NCBI GenBank assembly: GCA_016841325.1
Contig: JAENZJ010000006.1
Location: 62,001-126,000 of the forward strand
DNA from: Thermincola carboxydiphila
GTDB taxonomy: Bacteria > Bacillota > Thermincolia > Thermincolales > UBA2595
Length of the DNA: 64,000 nt
Direction: 5' to 3'
Below are positions 8,118-16,001 of the stretch, piece by piece. The first letter of the stretch is position 1. The number at the start of each line of letters is the position of its first letter. Made by a program: the position numbers and the translations under genes. The notes under the pieces were generated by a model. That model worked only from the letters and a program-made list of their open reading frames with translations, made no database searches and was not told where the DNA came from.

Positions 8118-8139
8118 GGGCCGAAAGGCCCGTTTTTTT
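8118..8139 (+). terminator. Intrinsic terminator of the surface protein gene
   Basis: GGGCC-gaaa-GGCCC followed by a run of seven T, about 20 bp after the stop codon. Confidence 0.85.
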
Positions 8140-8168
8140 CCTGTAACAGGGGAAAAATTTATTATGAG

Positions 8169-8175
8169 TGTCGAA
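8169..8175 (+). promoter_or_regulatory. Spo0A box candidate
   Basis: A perfect TGTCGAA core lies in AT-rich intergenic DNA between the surface protein and the sensor kinase. No well-placed promoter was seen directly after it. Confidence 0.35.
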
Positions 8176-8372
8176 TATTTTTGCAAAAATGATGGAATAA
8201 ATTGCAATTTTGCCACTCCTCTGTGGTTTGGGGAAAGTCGATGAACGCGGAGTAATAGCACCCTTCTTGTTTTTATGCAAATTTATTGTGAACAGGGTAA
8301 CAAGTACAACATGAAATAATCCCTTTATCAAACATATAATGACATATATTAGCATGAATTAGCGTAGAATTA

Positions 8373-8416
8373 CTCGACACATTTTTGAGGACATAGCCGG
8401 CTCAAATAGGTAAAAT
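8373..8416 (+). promoter_or_regulatory. Promoter of the sensor kinase operon, with an inverted 0A-like box
   Basis: The -35 AGGACA (8388-8393) and -10 TAAAAT (8411-8416) are 17 bp apart. CTCGACA (8373-8379) is a one-mismatch reverse 0A box. Its CGACAC part lies 7 bp upstream of the -35, the same place as a CGACAC in the promoter at 19099-19153. Confidence 0.5.
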
Positions 8417-8474
8417 ATAAAAGGACTATTTTTATTATTATTTTGCATCGAAAAAATGTCAATTGGGAGGGATG

Positions 8475-8549
8475 GTGTCTGCCTGTACAATTCGTGCCGA
8501 CAAAGAATTACTAAATTGGCATGTACTTTGTATGAAGGAATGGAAGTGA
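8475..8549 (+). CDS. Possible 24-residue leader peptide upstream of the sensor kinase
   Basis: GTG 8475 is five bases after GGGAGGG and opens a 24-codon frame ending TGA at 8547-8549, nine bases before the preferred kinase start. The peptide has two Cys and two Trp and no clear signal sequence. It could couple ribosomes to the kinase gene, whose own ribosome-binding site is weak. It may equally be chance. Confidence 0.3.
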   Translation: MSACTIRADKELLNWHVLCMKEWK

Positions 8550-8557
8550 AATTTCCG

Positions 8558-10246
8558 ATGGTTCGAATTATTAGTGAATCTGTAATTTCCATCTGGACCA
8601 GGTTATTTAATCATTACCAACATTCTGATGCCATTAAACTCCTTTATTCCTACCGCTATGGTTCACTGCTGATTACTTCTGCATTTTATCTTATCCAAGG
8701 CCCGTTCTCTATTTTGCAGTATAAACTGGCTGCTGTTGTTTCCCTGTATGTTGCTGCAAGACTGATCACAGATATGTATGTCAGGTATCTCAGTTGTGCC
8801 GGTAAGCTCAGGATAATTATCCTGTTAGAGACTCTTGTCATTACTTTGCTGCTGGTTCCCACCGGAGGTCTGGACAGCCCGTTTATATGGTATGCATTAA
8901 ATCCTGTACTTGTTGCTGCAGGGTATCTCTCACCCTGGTTCTGCTGGTTTAATCTCTTTTTTTACATGTTAACCGCCGCATGGGTTTCTGCCGGTTTGTT
9001 TAACAGGGGGCAGGCTGTTGATTTATTCTTGGAATATTCTGATCTGATGTTAGTATTTATTTTAATCACATTACTGGTCAGGCTTCTGGTGGAATTTCTC
9101 CAGCGCCTTGGTGCAGCAAACAGTAAGCAGCGGGAATCCCTGGAACATATCATGTCCTTATATCAAATCACAGAGACCTTTACCAATGAAGACAATCTAG
9201 AAACTTTTTTCCAGACATTTACTGATTATGCGGCGAAATTGTCAAAAGCACCCTTGTCTTTTTTTTGGGAGAATACCGACAGGTCTAGGCATGGCCAAAT
9301 CTATGCGAACACCTGTGTTGATGAAGATGTAAGGAACTCTCTCAGCAGGGAATTAAGGGAAAGGGTTGAGGGAATTGGAGGCTGTGTCCCGGAATTAAAT
9401 CTAAAGATTGCTGACCGCACATTTCATGCAATACCGGTAAGGTCCTCCAGTAGATTATACGGTGTACTGGGTGTAGAATCAGGGGGTCAAAGGAAAACCT
9501 CTGAATTAATTTTCGAAAGGCAGCTGGTTTTTCTTTCTGAATTAAGTGCCATCATTCTGGACCGTTTTTCTATGGAAGAGGCTAATGATAAATTGATGAT
9601 TCTGGAGGAACGCAACCGGATTGCCAATGAGATTCACGACAGTGTATCCCAGCGCCTGTTCTCAATCAGCTATGCCCTGTACCAATTAAAAAACGGATGG
9701 GAGAACCTCGGTCAAAAAGAAATCCGCGAACAGCTCGACAGGTTGGGCGGGTCAGCAAATACTGCTATGCGTGAACTGCGTCAGTCAATCTATAGTATGA
9801 GTACCCAAAAAACCGGAGAGAGAATATTTTTCTCAGGCATAAAAACATATTTAAGTGACTTGGCTCACCTTAATGGTATCAGTATCAATGTGGATTTGGC
9901 AGGAGATGAAGAAATCCTGCCCGCCAGGCTAAAAAGGTGCCTATACAGAATCATCTGTGAAGCGACAGGGAATGCTGTAAAGCACGGAAAAAGCAGTAAT
10001 ATTGCGGTCTTACTCCAGGTTGATGCCAAAGTGACGGTCCTTTTGATAGAAGACGACGGGGCAGGTTTTGATCCGAAGCAGATACGTTCTGAGAATGCCG
10101 GACTGGGGCTGATTAATATGAAAAATACGGTCCAGTCCTTTGGCGGTAAGTTTATGGTTGACAGCAAAAGCGGCCGGGGGACCATGGTTAAGGTTGAAAT
10201 CCCCAATCTACAGTTTGTTTCACAAAATCAGGGAGGGATTGCATAA
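8558..10246 (+). CDS. Membrane sensor histidine kinase, NarL/DegS-type (HisKA_3)
   Basis: The 562-residue protein has about five or six transmembrane segments in the first 180 residues, a GAF-like region (about 200-340), a HisKA_3 dimerisation domain with phospho-acceptor His360 in 'NEIHDSVSQ', and a HATPase domain (N-box 'EATGNAVKHG' near 470, G-box 'DDGAGF' near 498). It should phosphorylate the overlapping response regulator. An in-frame ATG at 8456 has no ribosome-binding site; ATG 8558 (MVRIIS) gives a sensible membrane start but has only a weak site, so the start is uncertain. It sits at the head of the fibre locus, which is its likely target. The signal sensed is unknown. Confidence 0.88.
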   Translation: MVRIISESVISIWTRLFNHYQHSDAIKLLYSYRYGSLLITSAFYLIQGPFSILQYKLAAVVSLYVAARLITDMYVRYLSCAGKLRIIILLETLVITLLLVPTGGLDSPFIWYALNPVLVAAGYLSPWFCWFNLFFYMLTAAWVSAGLFNRGQAVDLFLEYSDLMLVFILITLLVRLLVEFLQRLGAANSKQRESLEHIMSLYQITETFTNEDNLETFFQTFTDYAAKLSKAPLSFFWENTDRSRHGQIYANTCVDEDVRNSLSRELRERVEGIGGCVPELNLKIADRTFHAIPVRSSSRLYGVLGVESGGQRKTSELIFERQLVFLSELSAIILDRFSMEEANDKLMILEERNRIANEIHDSVSQRLFSISYALYQLKNGWENLGQKEIREQLDRLGGSANTAMRELRQSIYSMSTQKTGERIFFSGIKTYLSDLAHLNGISINVDLAGDEEILPARLKRCLYRIICEATGNAVKHGKSSNIAVLLQVDAKVTVLLIEDDGAGFDPKQIRSENAGLGLINMKNTVQSFGGKFMVDSKSGRGTMVKVEIPNLQFVSQNQGGIA

Positions 10247-10878
10247 TGAAATTAAAAATTTTCGTTGTTGACGATCACCCTCTGGTGCGACGGGGACTCA
10301 TCTCAGCTTTGGGCTGTGAGCCTTCCTTTGAGGTTGTAGGGGAAGCTGAAACTGTGCGGCATTCTATTGAATCCCTGCAGCGGATCAGGCCGGATGTGGC
10401 GATCATTGACCTCAGGCTGGGTGACAGCTCAGGTTTGGAAGTAATCGAGGAAGCCAGGAAAAAACATATCAGCTGCAAATTCATCATTTTTACTTCTTCA
10501 GGCAGTGAAAGGGATTTTTTGTATGCCGAGCAACTGGGGGTGAGCGGATATATTCTCAAGGAAGCCTTGCCTGATGAAATAATTCATGCCGTCAGGATTA
10601 TCGCTCAGGGCAGAAAGTATTATGACCCCAGAATACTGGAGATGAAGATGAAGGGCGAAACCGTGCTGAATGAGGAACTGACTCCCCGGGAACGGGAAGT
10701 CCTGGCTGCTCTGGGAAGGGGCTTAAGTAACCGTGATATTGCATCCCGGATATATGTCTCAGAAAACACAGTCAAAAAGCACGTGAGCCAGATTCTGGCC
10801 AAACTTAACCTGGAAGACCGTACCCAGGCCGCTTTATATGCCTATTCCAGGGGGTTAGTGCGGGATATTATGCTTTAG
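10246..10878 (+). CDS. NarL/LuxR-family response regulator
   Basis: The 210-residue protein has a receiver domain (residues 3-118; acidic pocket Asp9-Asp10, phospho-acceptor Asp55 in 'AIIDLRLGD', Lys104 in 'LKEALP') and a C-terminal LuxR-type helix-turn-helix (about 145-205; 'LTPREREVLAALGRGLSNRDIA' region). Its start codon overlaps the kinase stop (TAATG), so the two are translationally coupled. Candidate binding sites are the paired direct repeats at 13102-13139, upstream of the major fibre subunit gene. That target assignment is inference from position. Confidence 0.92.
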   Translation: MKLKIFVVDDHPLVRRGLISALGCEPSFEVVGEAETVRHSIESLQRIRPDVAIIDLRLGDSSGLEVIEEARKKHISCKFIIFTSSGSERDFLYAEQLGVSGYILKEALPDEIIHAVRIIAQGRKYYDPRILEMKMKGETVLNEELTPREREVLAALGRGLSNRDIASRIYVSENTVKKHVSQILAKLNLEDRTQAALYAYSRGLVRDIML

Positions 10879-10919
10879 GCTGAATTATATAAAAACATTT
10901 GGTGGGGTGATGTATAACT

Positions 10920-11450
10920 GTGAGGAGGAGAAAAAGGAGAAGCACTGTACAGCCGTATATTATATTATTGGCCTTCATCATACCGTTGAATTTTATAGGA
11001 ATCAGCTATGCATACTGGAATAATGGTCTGGATATCAAAAACTCGGTTTCTACCGGTTCAATCGAGCCTTTATTTTGTGATGATTATACACTGGATGTAA
11101 TACGGGGTAACGGAGATTTAACTATAAGCATCGAAGATGAGACTACCATGATTGTCGAGGGAAGGGTTTACACTGATTATAAGGCATTTATAAACTACTG
11201 CCTCAAAAACGAGGGGAATGTTCCGGTGAAATTCTTCGGGCAGGAAAAGTCTTCCGATAGTACGGTAACTGATCTGACACTACCGTCCGGACTTATTGAA
11301 CCTGAGGAGTGCATTCCCAGTGGGAATGGTAATCCAAAACTCTCTATACAGGCAGATCAGGAGGGTATATATAATTTTGAGATAGAGCTGCCGTTTCAGC
11401 AGTGGAATGATAAAAAGGAATTCTTTTTAGACGATTCGGTTAGTGATTAA
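10920..11450 (+). CDS. Exported protein with SipW/TasA-type signal peptide
   Basis: The 176-residue protein has a basic N-terminus, one hydrophobic segment (about 12-32) and then 'YAYWNNG', the aromatic pattern found at the cleavage site of SipW substrates. The start of the mature protein, 'IKNSVSTGSIE', resembles the first strand of the other fibre proteins in this locus. The remainder is beta-rich and acidic with two Cys. GTG 10920 lies ten bases after GGTGGGG. It is 41 bp downstream of the response regulator. It lacks the C-terminal KQFN ending of the three larger paralogues, so it may be an adaptor, cap or anchor rather than a main subunit. Confidence 0.7.
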   Translation: MRRRKRRSTVQPYIILLAFIIPLNFIGISYAYWNNGLDIKNSVSTGSIEPLFCDDYTLDVIRGNGDLTISIEDETTMIVEGRVYTDYKAFINYCLKNEGNVPVKFFGQEKSSDSTVTDLTLPSGLIEPEECIPSGNGNPKLSIQADQEGIYNFEIELPFQQWNDKKEFFLDDSVSD

Positions 11451-11469
11451 AACAGGTCTGCTCGGGGGT

Positions 11470-11700
11470 ATGAAGGTGAAAAAAATATGGATTATTCTGG
11501 CAAGTTTTTCGGTGGCATTTGTTCTGATGTCTACGGGTTATGGTTTTTGGGAGAAGACCTTGATTATCAGGGGTAACATTGAAGTTGCACAGCCTGGTTC
11601 ATCTGATAGCTCTGTTCAAGGTGTTACAGGTTCAGAGTTGCAAGGTAACCCGCTAGTGGCTGAGCCGCAGGGAGCAACGGTGGTGGAAGAAGTATACTAA
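11470..11700 (+). CDS. Small exported protein with SipW-type signal peptide
   Basis: The 76-residue protein has a basic start (MKVKK), a hydrophobic helix (about 6-24) and 'GYGFWEKTLIIRGNIEVA', matching the SipW-type cleavage region and first strand seen in the neighbours. Only about 45 residues would remain after cleavage, rich in Ser, Gln, Val and Pro and probably unstructured. An in-frame GTG at 11443 overlaps the preceding stop, but the signal peptide is better formed from ATG 11470. The ribosome-binding site (CGGGGG) is very close to this ATG, so the start is not certain. No family is recognised beyond the signal type. Confidence 0.6.
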   Translation: MKVKKIWIILASFSVAFVLMSTGYGFWEKTLIIRGNIEVAQPGSSDSSVQGVTGSELQGNPLVAEPQGATVVEEVY

Positions 11701-11731
11701 AGTTAAAACAAATCGGAAGTCAGGATGTTAA

Positions 11732-12982
11732 ATGATTACAGTAATGACAAAATGGAGGCATGGTGAGCTAGATATGTTCGGGCACAAATATTTGCCGACA
11801 GGCAGGTCCCGTATAAGATGCGTCACATTGGCGGGAATGATTCTTGCCTGTTTTTTTCTGGACAATCCCTACGTGATGTCTCTTTTAGACAGTCCTTATT
11901 ATAGCCGGATTGTTAAATTTTCGATGTGGATGGCAGTTGCTGTGACAGTTTGGCTGTTTCCCCGTATTCGCCCCCATGGGAAACACAGGCTGAAAGGTTT
12001 TGTCTGTTGGTGGGCTTTTAACTTTGCCGTTATTTTTATGGCTGTTTCAGTACTTTCGGGCCTTGTAGAAGCCTTTGGCAGAAGTCCCTATGACCATTCA
12101 TTAAAAGGAATAGTCATTAATATGCTTGTTGTGGGTTCAGCATTAGCAGGCAGGGAACTGGTAAGAAGTTACCTGATAAACAGTTTATCAGATGGTGAGA
12201 ATTATCTGGTTTTTATTTCGGTAGCCTTTTTTATGACCCTGACTGCCTTCACAGTTAACCAGCTGACCGGGCTGAATGATTATGAGAGCTTAGTTAAGTT
12301 CATTGCCCAATACCTTGCCCCTGAATTTGCAAAAAATTTGCTGGCTGTGTACCTGGTGTACCTTGGCGGGCCCCTGCCGGCAATTATCTACATGGGAGTG
12401 ATCCAGGCTTTTCACTGGTTATCACCGTTACTCCCTGATCTAAAGTGGATTACATCAGCACTGGTTGGTATTCTGTGCCCGGTGTTTTCACTGATGGCTA
12501 TGCAGAGTATGTATTTTAAAGAAATAAAATTATTTCAGAGGCAGGACAAAGGGGAAGAGGGGCCGGTCGGATGGATGATTACATGTATAATTTCCATTGC
12601 AGTTATCTGGTTTTCAGTCGGTGTATTTCCAATATACCCGTCGGTTATTGCTACAGGCAGTATGAAACCAATGACCAAACCGGGTGACGTTATCCTGGCC
12701 AGGAAGGTAACGGACGTAAATGGTTTGCATACCGGGGATATAATCCAGTTTAAAAGAGATGGGGTATCTATCTCACATCGGATTATCGAGATTGTTGAAG
12801 ACCGGGAAAAAGGGGTTCCGGTCTTTAGGACTAAGGGTGATAATAATTCTGCTCCTGATGCGGACCTTGTTGAACCTGAACAGGTAAAAGGGAAAATAAT
12901 TAAAGTCATTCCCAATGTCGGTTGGCCCTCACTTCTGATAAGGAGCAATAGGGAAATACCTCTGGATGAGATTGAGTTTTAG
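11732..12982 (+). CDS. sipW: SipW-like (ER/archaeal-type) signal peptidase I with a large N-terminal membrane domain
   Basis: The last 120 residues are a signal peptidase I domain of the Ser-His type: nucleophile Ser310 in 'ATGSMKP', His349 in 'ISHRIIEI' replacing the lysine of the usual bacterial enzyme, and Asp370 in 'TKGDNNSAPD'. Bacillus SipW processes TasA and related fibre proteins. Here the peptidase is preceded by about 285 residues with around seven or eight transmembrane segments, whereas SipW is a protein of about 190 residues. The enzyme probably processes the five SipW-type substrates encoded around it. ATG 11732 follows CAGGATG; an in-frame ATG at 11774 is an alternative. It ends before a terminator. 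Confidence 0.88.
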   Translation: MITVMTKWRHGELDMFGHKYLPTGRSRIRCVTLAGMILACFFLDNPYVMSLLDSPYYSRIVKFSMWMAVAVTVWLFPRIRPHGKHRLKGFVCWWAFNFAVIFMAVSVLSGLVEAFGRSPYDHSLKGIVINMLVVGSALAGRELVRSYLINSLSDGENYLVFISVAFFMTLTAFTVNQLTGLNDYESLVKFIAQYLAPEFAKNLLAVYLVYLGGPLPAIIYMGVIQAFHWLSPLLPDLKWITSALVGILCPVFSLMAMQSMYFKEIKLFQRQDKGEEGPVGWMITCIISIAVIWFSVGVFPIYPSVIATGSMKPMTKPGDVILARKVTDVNGLHTGDIIQFKRDGVSISHRIIEIVEDREKGVPVFRTKGDNNSAPDADLVEPEQVKGKIIKVIPNVGWPSLLIRSNREIPLDEIEF

Positions 12983-13022
12983 AATACTTTTACAAGTCCC
13001 ACCCCTTGCGGGTGACATGTGT

Positions 13023-13056
13023 GCGCATCAGGCACTGAAAGATGCGCGTTTTTTTT
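13023..13056 (+). terminator. Intrinsic terminator after the signal peptidase gene
   Basis: GCGCATC (13023-13029) pairs with GATGCGC (13041-13047) and is followed by GTTTTTTTT. It closes the kinase-to-peptidase operon. Confidence 0.85.
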
Positions 13057-13101
13057 GGGGGCAAATATATGTGCACATGGTACCAAAGTAGCATTACATG
13101 A

Positions 13102-13139
13102 CCTTATAGTACCAATAGGAAATGGCCGTATAGTGCCAT
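13102..13139 (+). promoter_or_regulatory. Paired direct repeats, candidate activator sites
   Basis: CCTTATAGTACCAA (13102-13115) and CCGTATAGTGCCAT (13126-13139) share 10 of 14 bases and are spaced by 24 bp. They lie about 60 and 85 bp upstream of the expected start of transcription of the next gene. The locus response regulator is the obvious candidate ligand. Confidence 0.4.
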
Positions 13140-13161
13140 TTGAAATTACCCGGTCCGGTGC

Positions 13162-13189
13162 TTAAATCGGGGCAGAAAGCAAATATAAT
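13162..13189 (+). promoter_or_regulatory. Promoter of the major fibre subunit candidate
   Basis: A perfect -10 TATAAT (13184-13189) has only a poor -35 (TTAAAT, 13162-13167; 16 bp spacer). Poor -35 contacts fit a promoter that needs an activator. The leader to the start codon is about 80 nt. Confidence 0.5.
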
Positions 13190-13278
13190 AGAATACAGCA
13201 AGACAGATGAAGATTGAAGCCGGCTGAAGATTTTCATCTGAAGTACCTTGAAATTTAAAAATAAAAGGAGAGAAGATA

Positions 13279-13827
13279 ATGAAAAAATCCAGATTTTTGG
13301 TTCTGGCCCTGGTTGTGGCCGTAATGATGATGGGCGCGGGATATGCAGCGTGGACCGAGCAGGTTACTATTACCAACAATGTATGTACCGGTGAGTTGGA
13401 TGTTGACTTACAAGATGGTGGTTTCGTGAACACTTTTAGCGCTGCTGGAGTACCTGATGATACATATGCTACCGGGGACTACACTGTAGATGCAACTGAT
13501 GCCAATAAGGCTACAGTAAGTATTGAAGGTTTATATCCGGGAGCTATAGTAGAAGTTTCTATTCCGGTTAAGAATGTAGGTACTCTTAAAGCAATCGAGG
13601 ATAATGTAGTTGCCCCCGACCTTTCAGCTACACCTTGGTTGACCTGCACCAATGTAGAGGCTCCGGATGCATTGGACGTCAACGACGTTGGTAATATTAC
13701 TTATACCCTTACCTGTGATTCTGCTGCTGATGAAACTGTAATGGCAGAGCTTATTGGTGAGACCGGAGGATCTCTGCCTGCTGTTGAGTTTGACGTTGTA
13801 GCTAATTACAAGCAATTTAACCAGTAA
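13279..13827 (+). CDS. TasA/camelysin-like fibre protein (SipW substrate), paralogue 1
   Basis: The 182-residue protein has a SipW-type signal peptide ('GAGYAAWTEQ', cleavage expected near residue 24), then 'ITNNVCTGELDVDL', the short first strand shared with the paralogues. The mature part is acidic and beta-rich with three Cys, and contains 'YPGAIVEVSIPVKNVGT', a strand-loop pattern repeated in the other two large paralogues. It ends in YKQFNQ. ATG 13279 follows AAAGGAGAG. Being first after its own promoter and followed at once by a terminator, it is probably the most abundant subunit. TasA-like proteins polymerise into matrix fibres; polymerisation here is inferred from resemblance. Confidence 0.78.
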   Translation: MKKSRFLVLALVVAVMMMGAGYAAWTEQVTITNNVCTGELDVDLQDGGFVNTFSAAGVPDDTYATGDYTVDATDANKATVSIEGLYPGAIVEVSIPVKNVGTLKAIEDNVVAPDLSATPWLTCTNVEAPDALDVNDVGNITYTLTCDSAADETVMAELIGETGGSLPAVEFDVVANYKQFNQ

Positions 13828-13850
13828 TATCAAATAAGAACACATTAAAT

Positions 13851-13882
13851 TAATAAAGCAGGGCTGAAGCCCTGCTTTATTA
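13851..13882 (+). terminator. Terminator between fibre genes 1 and 2
   Basis: A 14-bp perfect stem (TAATAAAGCAGGGC with GCCCTGCTTTATTA). Only 27 bp separate it from the ribosome-binding site of the next gene, too short for a normal promoter. Confidence 0.85.
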
Positions 13883-13928
13883 AAAGGAAAAGGCAAGATT
13901 GGCACCAGAGAAAAAAGGAGGGACATTC

Positions 13929-14606
13929 TTGAACAAGACTAAAATAATTGCATTCACCCTGGTTCTTAGCCTGATGCTGTTGGGGGCAGGATATGCCGCA
14001 TGGAGTGAGACAGCAACAATTAACAACTCTGTGGGTACCGGTGATTTGAGGGTAGAGTTTGTGGATGACTGTGACCATCCCCGGGGAGGCGCAAGTCAGT
14101 ATGTGGATTTTGAGTTGACACACGGGAATAAAGTTACTACTGTTACCATGGGAAAAATGTATCCAGGCGCTTTATCGATGTATGAACTTCATATTGAGAA
14201 CCTGGGTTCGATACCGGCTCTGTTTAATAACGTTGATGTGGTTTTTGATGTCAGTTCAAGTGAATTGCTGAAGGACAACTTGAAGGTTTATGGCTGGGTA
14301 ATGCACAAAAGACCCGGCCAGCTATTGCCAGTGGCTTTTGTGCCAGTTTGGAATGTGCCGTTAAGGAATTTGGAAGGCGCATTAGAAACTGCAATGAGTG
14401 GTTTTAATTTATTACCCGGTGACTATATCTGTTTTGACGTGCCTGATGATGCTGCAAAACAACAACTTGCAGAAGAAATTCCAGCCTATGATCCTGATGC
14501 AGATAATTGTTTGTTCTTCTATCTTCCGGAATGTGTCAATGACGATTTAGAGCTTCAATGTGCCCAGTTTGACATTATCATTGATTTCAAACAGTTCAAC
14601 CAGTAA
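13929..14606 (+). CDS. TasA/camelysin-like fibre protein (SipW substrate), paralogue 2
   Basis: The 225-residue protein has the same plan as paralogue 1: a SipW-type signal ('GAGYAAWSET'), first strand 'INNSVGTGDLRVEFV', a conserved 'MYPGALSMYELHIENLGSIPALFNNV' region, an acidic beta-rich body and a C-terminus FKQFNQ. TTG 13929 is chosen because AAAGGAGGG lies seven bases upstream; the earlier in-frame ATG is inside that site. Four Cys cluster in the last third. It has no visible promoter of its own and probably depends on read-through of the terminator before it. A minor or modifying subunit is the simplest reading. Confidence 0.78.
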   Translation: MNKTKIIAFTLVLSLMLLGAGYAAWSETATINNSVGTGDLRVEFVDDCDHPRGGASQYVDFELTHGNKVTTVTMGKMYPGALSMYELHIENLGSIPALFNNVDVVFDVSSSELLKDNLKVYGWVMHKRPGQLLPVAFVPVWNVPLRNLEGALETAMSGFNLLPGDYICFDVPDDAAKQQLAEEIPAYDPDADNCLFFYLPECVNDDLELQCAQFDIIIDFKQFNQ

Positions 14607-14617
14607 TGATGTACTAA

Positions 14618-14650
14618 CTAAACAAAGCAGGGATTCCCTGCTTTGTTTAG
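14618..14650 (+). terminator. Terminator between fibre gene 2 and the Ig-like protein gene
   Basis: A perfect 15-bp stem (CTAAACAAAGCAGGG with CCCTGCTTTGTTTAG) and a three-base loop. The AAAGCAGGG core is the same as in the terminator at 13851. Confidence 0.85.
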
Positions 14651-14692
14651 ATTCCGGCTGGAAGTATCTGAAAAATGGAAGGAGAGGTAAAG

Positions 14693-15850
14693 GTGTCAAT
14701 CAAAAAAATAAGCCGTATTTTTGTTTTGACTGTAATTTGTCTCCTGTTATTTGCTTCAGCCAGCTTTGCATCAGTTTATAATTATAACATTAATTATGCA
14801 GTACAGTCAGGTGACAATGAGGTTACTGTCCAAATGCAGTGTGAATACTGCAGTGGATGTAACCCAAATTATGAGAATGATCCGGACGGCCGTTATGCCA
14901 CTGTGTGGATAAAAAATTCGGCCGGGGTGGAACTCGCTCGTGAGAAAAAGGTTCTAAATCCGTCTAACTGGCCTCTCAGTGTTGTTCATGCCGAAAACTG
15001 GGTGTTCTCCGGTGTTAATCTGACTGCCGGAGAGACCATTATAATTGAAGGAGACACCTATTGCAGTTGGTGTGGACATTGGTATCCGCCCTCGATTACC
15101 ATGACGGTACGCAGCTCCAATACAGAGACTGTTTACACCGGAGACCTGCAGGGTTCTGCCGGTGCAAGTGCAGCAGTCAGTGCAACTCTTAAAGATAATA
15201 GTGGCAACCCTTTGGCAGGCCGAACAGTCACTTTCACTCTTGAAGGCCTGCAGGCCCAGGGTGTGACTGATGCCAACGGAGTTGCTGCTGCTACTATTGC
15301 ACTTCCGGATACGATGGCACCCGGAACATATGAGCTGACCGCCCGCTTTTCCGGGGAGCAGTCTTATGAACCTTCTTCTGATACCGTTAATTTTCAGGTT
15401 ATAACACCACAGGATAATGCCTCAGCTTTTGGCGTCGGATTTATTGATTCCCCAACTGGGGCTTTTGCAGCTGATCCCGACCTGACAGGTACGGCCGGGT
15501 TCATGTTTGATATCAGTTACCAGTCGTGTGGGAGTACACCTGTGGGAACACTTAATTTCAACTTGGGCACAATAAACTTTCTTAGCACCGGTTATAATCA
15601 GTTGACAATTAACGGTGATATGGCCCAGTTCACTGGAACCGGATTATTGAATGGCAGCGGAAATTATGAGTTTCTGGTCACTGTCGTTGACGCCCAGTTC
15701 AATCATGGAGCTCCACCTGATTTATTCAGAATCAAAATATGGGATTCCGGTACCGGTGACGTTATCTATGACAGCCAGGCAGGAGATGCTGATACTGCAC
15801 TCCCGGTAAGCCCGGTAAATGGCGGGGATATAACTCTGTTAGCTATTTAG
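14693..15850 (+). CDS. Secreted protein with an invasin/Ig-like domain
   Basis: The 385-residue protein has an ordinary Sec signal peptide ending near 'ASASFAS', unlike its SipW-type neighbours. The next 110 residues are a beta domain with two Cys pairs, CEYCSGC and CSWCGHW, suggesting disulfides or a metal site. Residues about 155-240 form an Ig-like domain of the Big_1/invasin kind ('GNPLAGRTVTFTLEG', 'TDANGVAAATIALP'). The C-terminal 140 residues are an unrecognised beta-rich domain. GTG 14693 follows GGAGAGG; the earlier in-frame ATG would place the ribosome-binding site inside the gene. Its place among fibre genes suggests an adhesin or fibre-associated protein. Confidence 0.7.
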   Translation: MSIKKISRIFVLTVICLLLFASASFASVYNYNINYAVQSGDNEVTVQMQCEYCSGCNPNYENDPDGRYATVWIKNSAGVELAREKKVLNPSNWPLSVVHAENWVFSGVNLTAGETIIIEGDTYCSWCGHWYPPSITMTVRSSNTETVYTGDLQGSAGASAAVSATLKDNSGNPLAGRTVTFTLEGLQAQGVTDANGVAAATIALPDTMAPGTYELTARFSGEQSYEPSSDTVNFQVITPQDNASAFGVGFIDSPTGAFAADPDLTGTAGFMFDISYQSCGSTPVGTLNFNLGTINFLSTGYNQLTINGDMAQFTGTGLLNGSGNYEFLVTVVDAQFNHGAPPDLFRIKIWDSGTGDVIYDSQAGDADTALPVSPVNGGDITLLAI

Positions 15851-15877
15851 AGCAGCTCGGGGAAAGAGGTAGAATGG

Positions 15878-15910
15878 TCAAAAGCAGAGTTTGCCAAACT
15901 CTGCTTTTGA
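15878..15910 (+). terminator. Terminator after the Ig-like protein gene
   Basis: A 16-bp perfect inverted repeat (TCAAAAGCAGAGTTTG and its complement) with one base between the arms. It shares the AAAGCAG core with the other terminators of the locus. The T-run lies inside the 3' arm (CTTTTGA). Confidence 0.75.
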
Positions 15911-16001
15911 TTCGCTGTATTGTAGTGTCCCTAAAAATCCTAAAAAAGAAGTTTCACGAAAAGTGTTAACATTTAATTTATGTTAAGTCGGGAGGGCCGG
16001 T

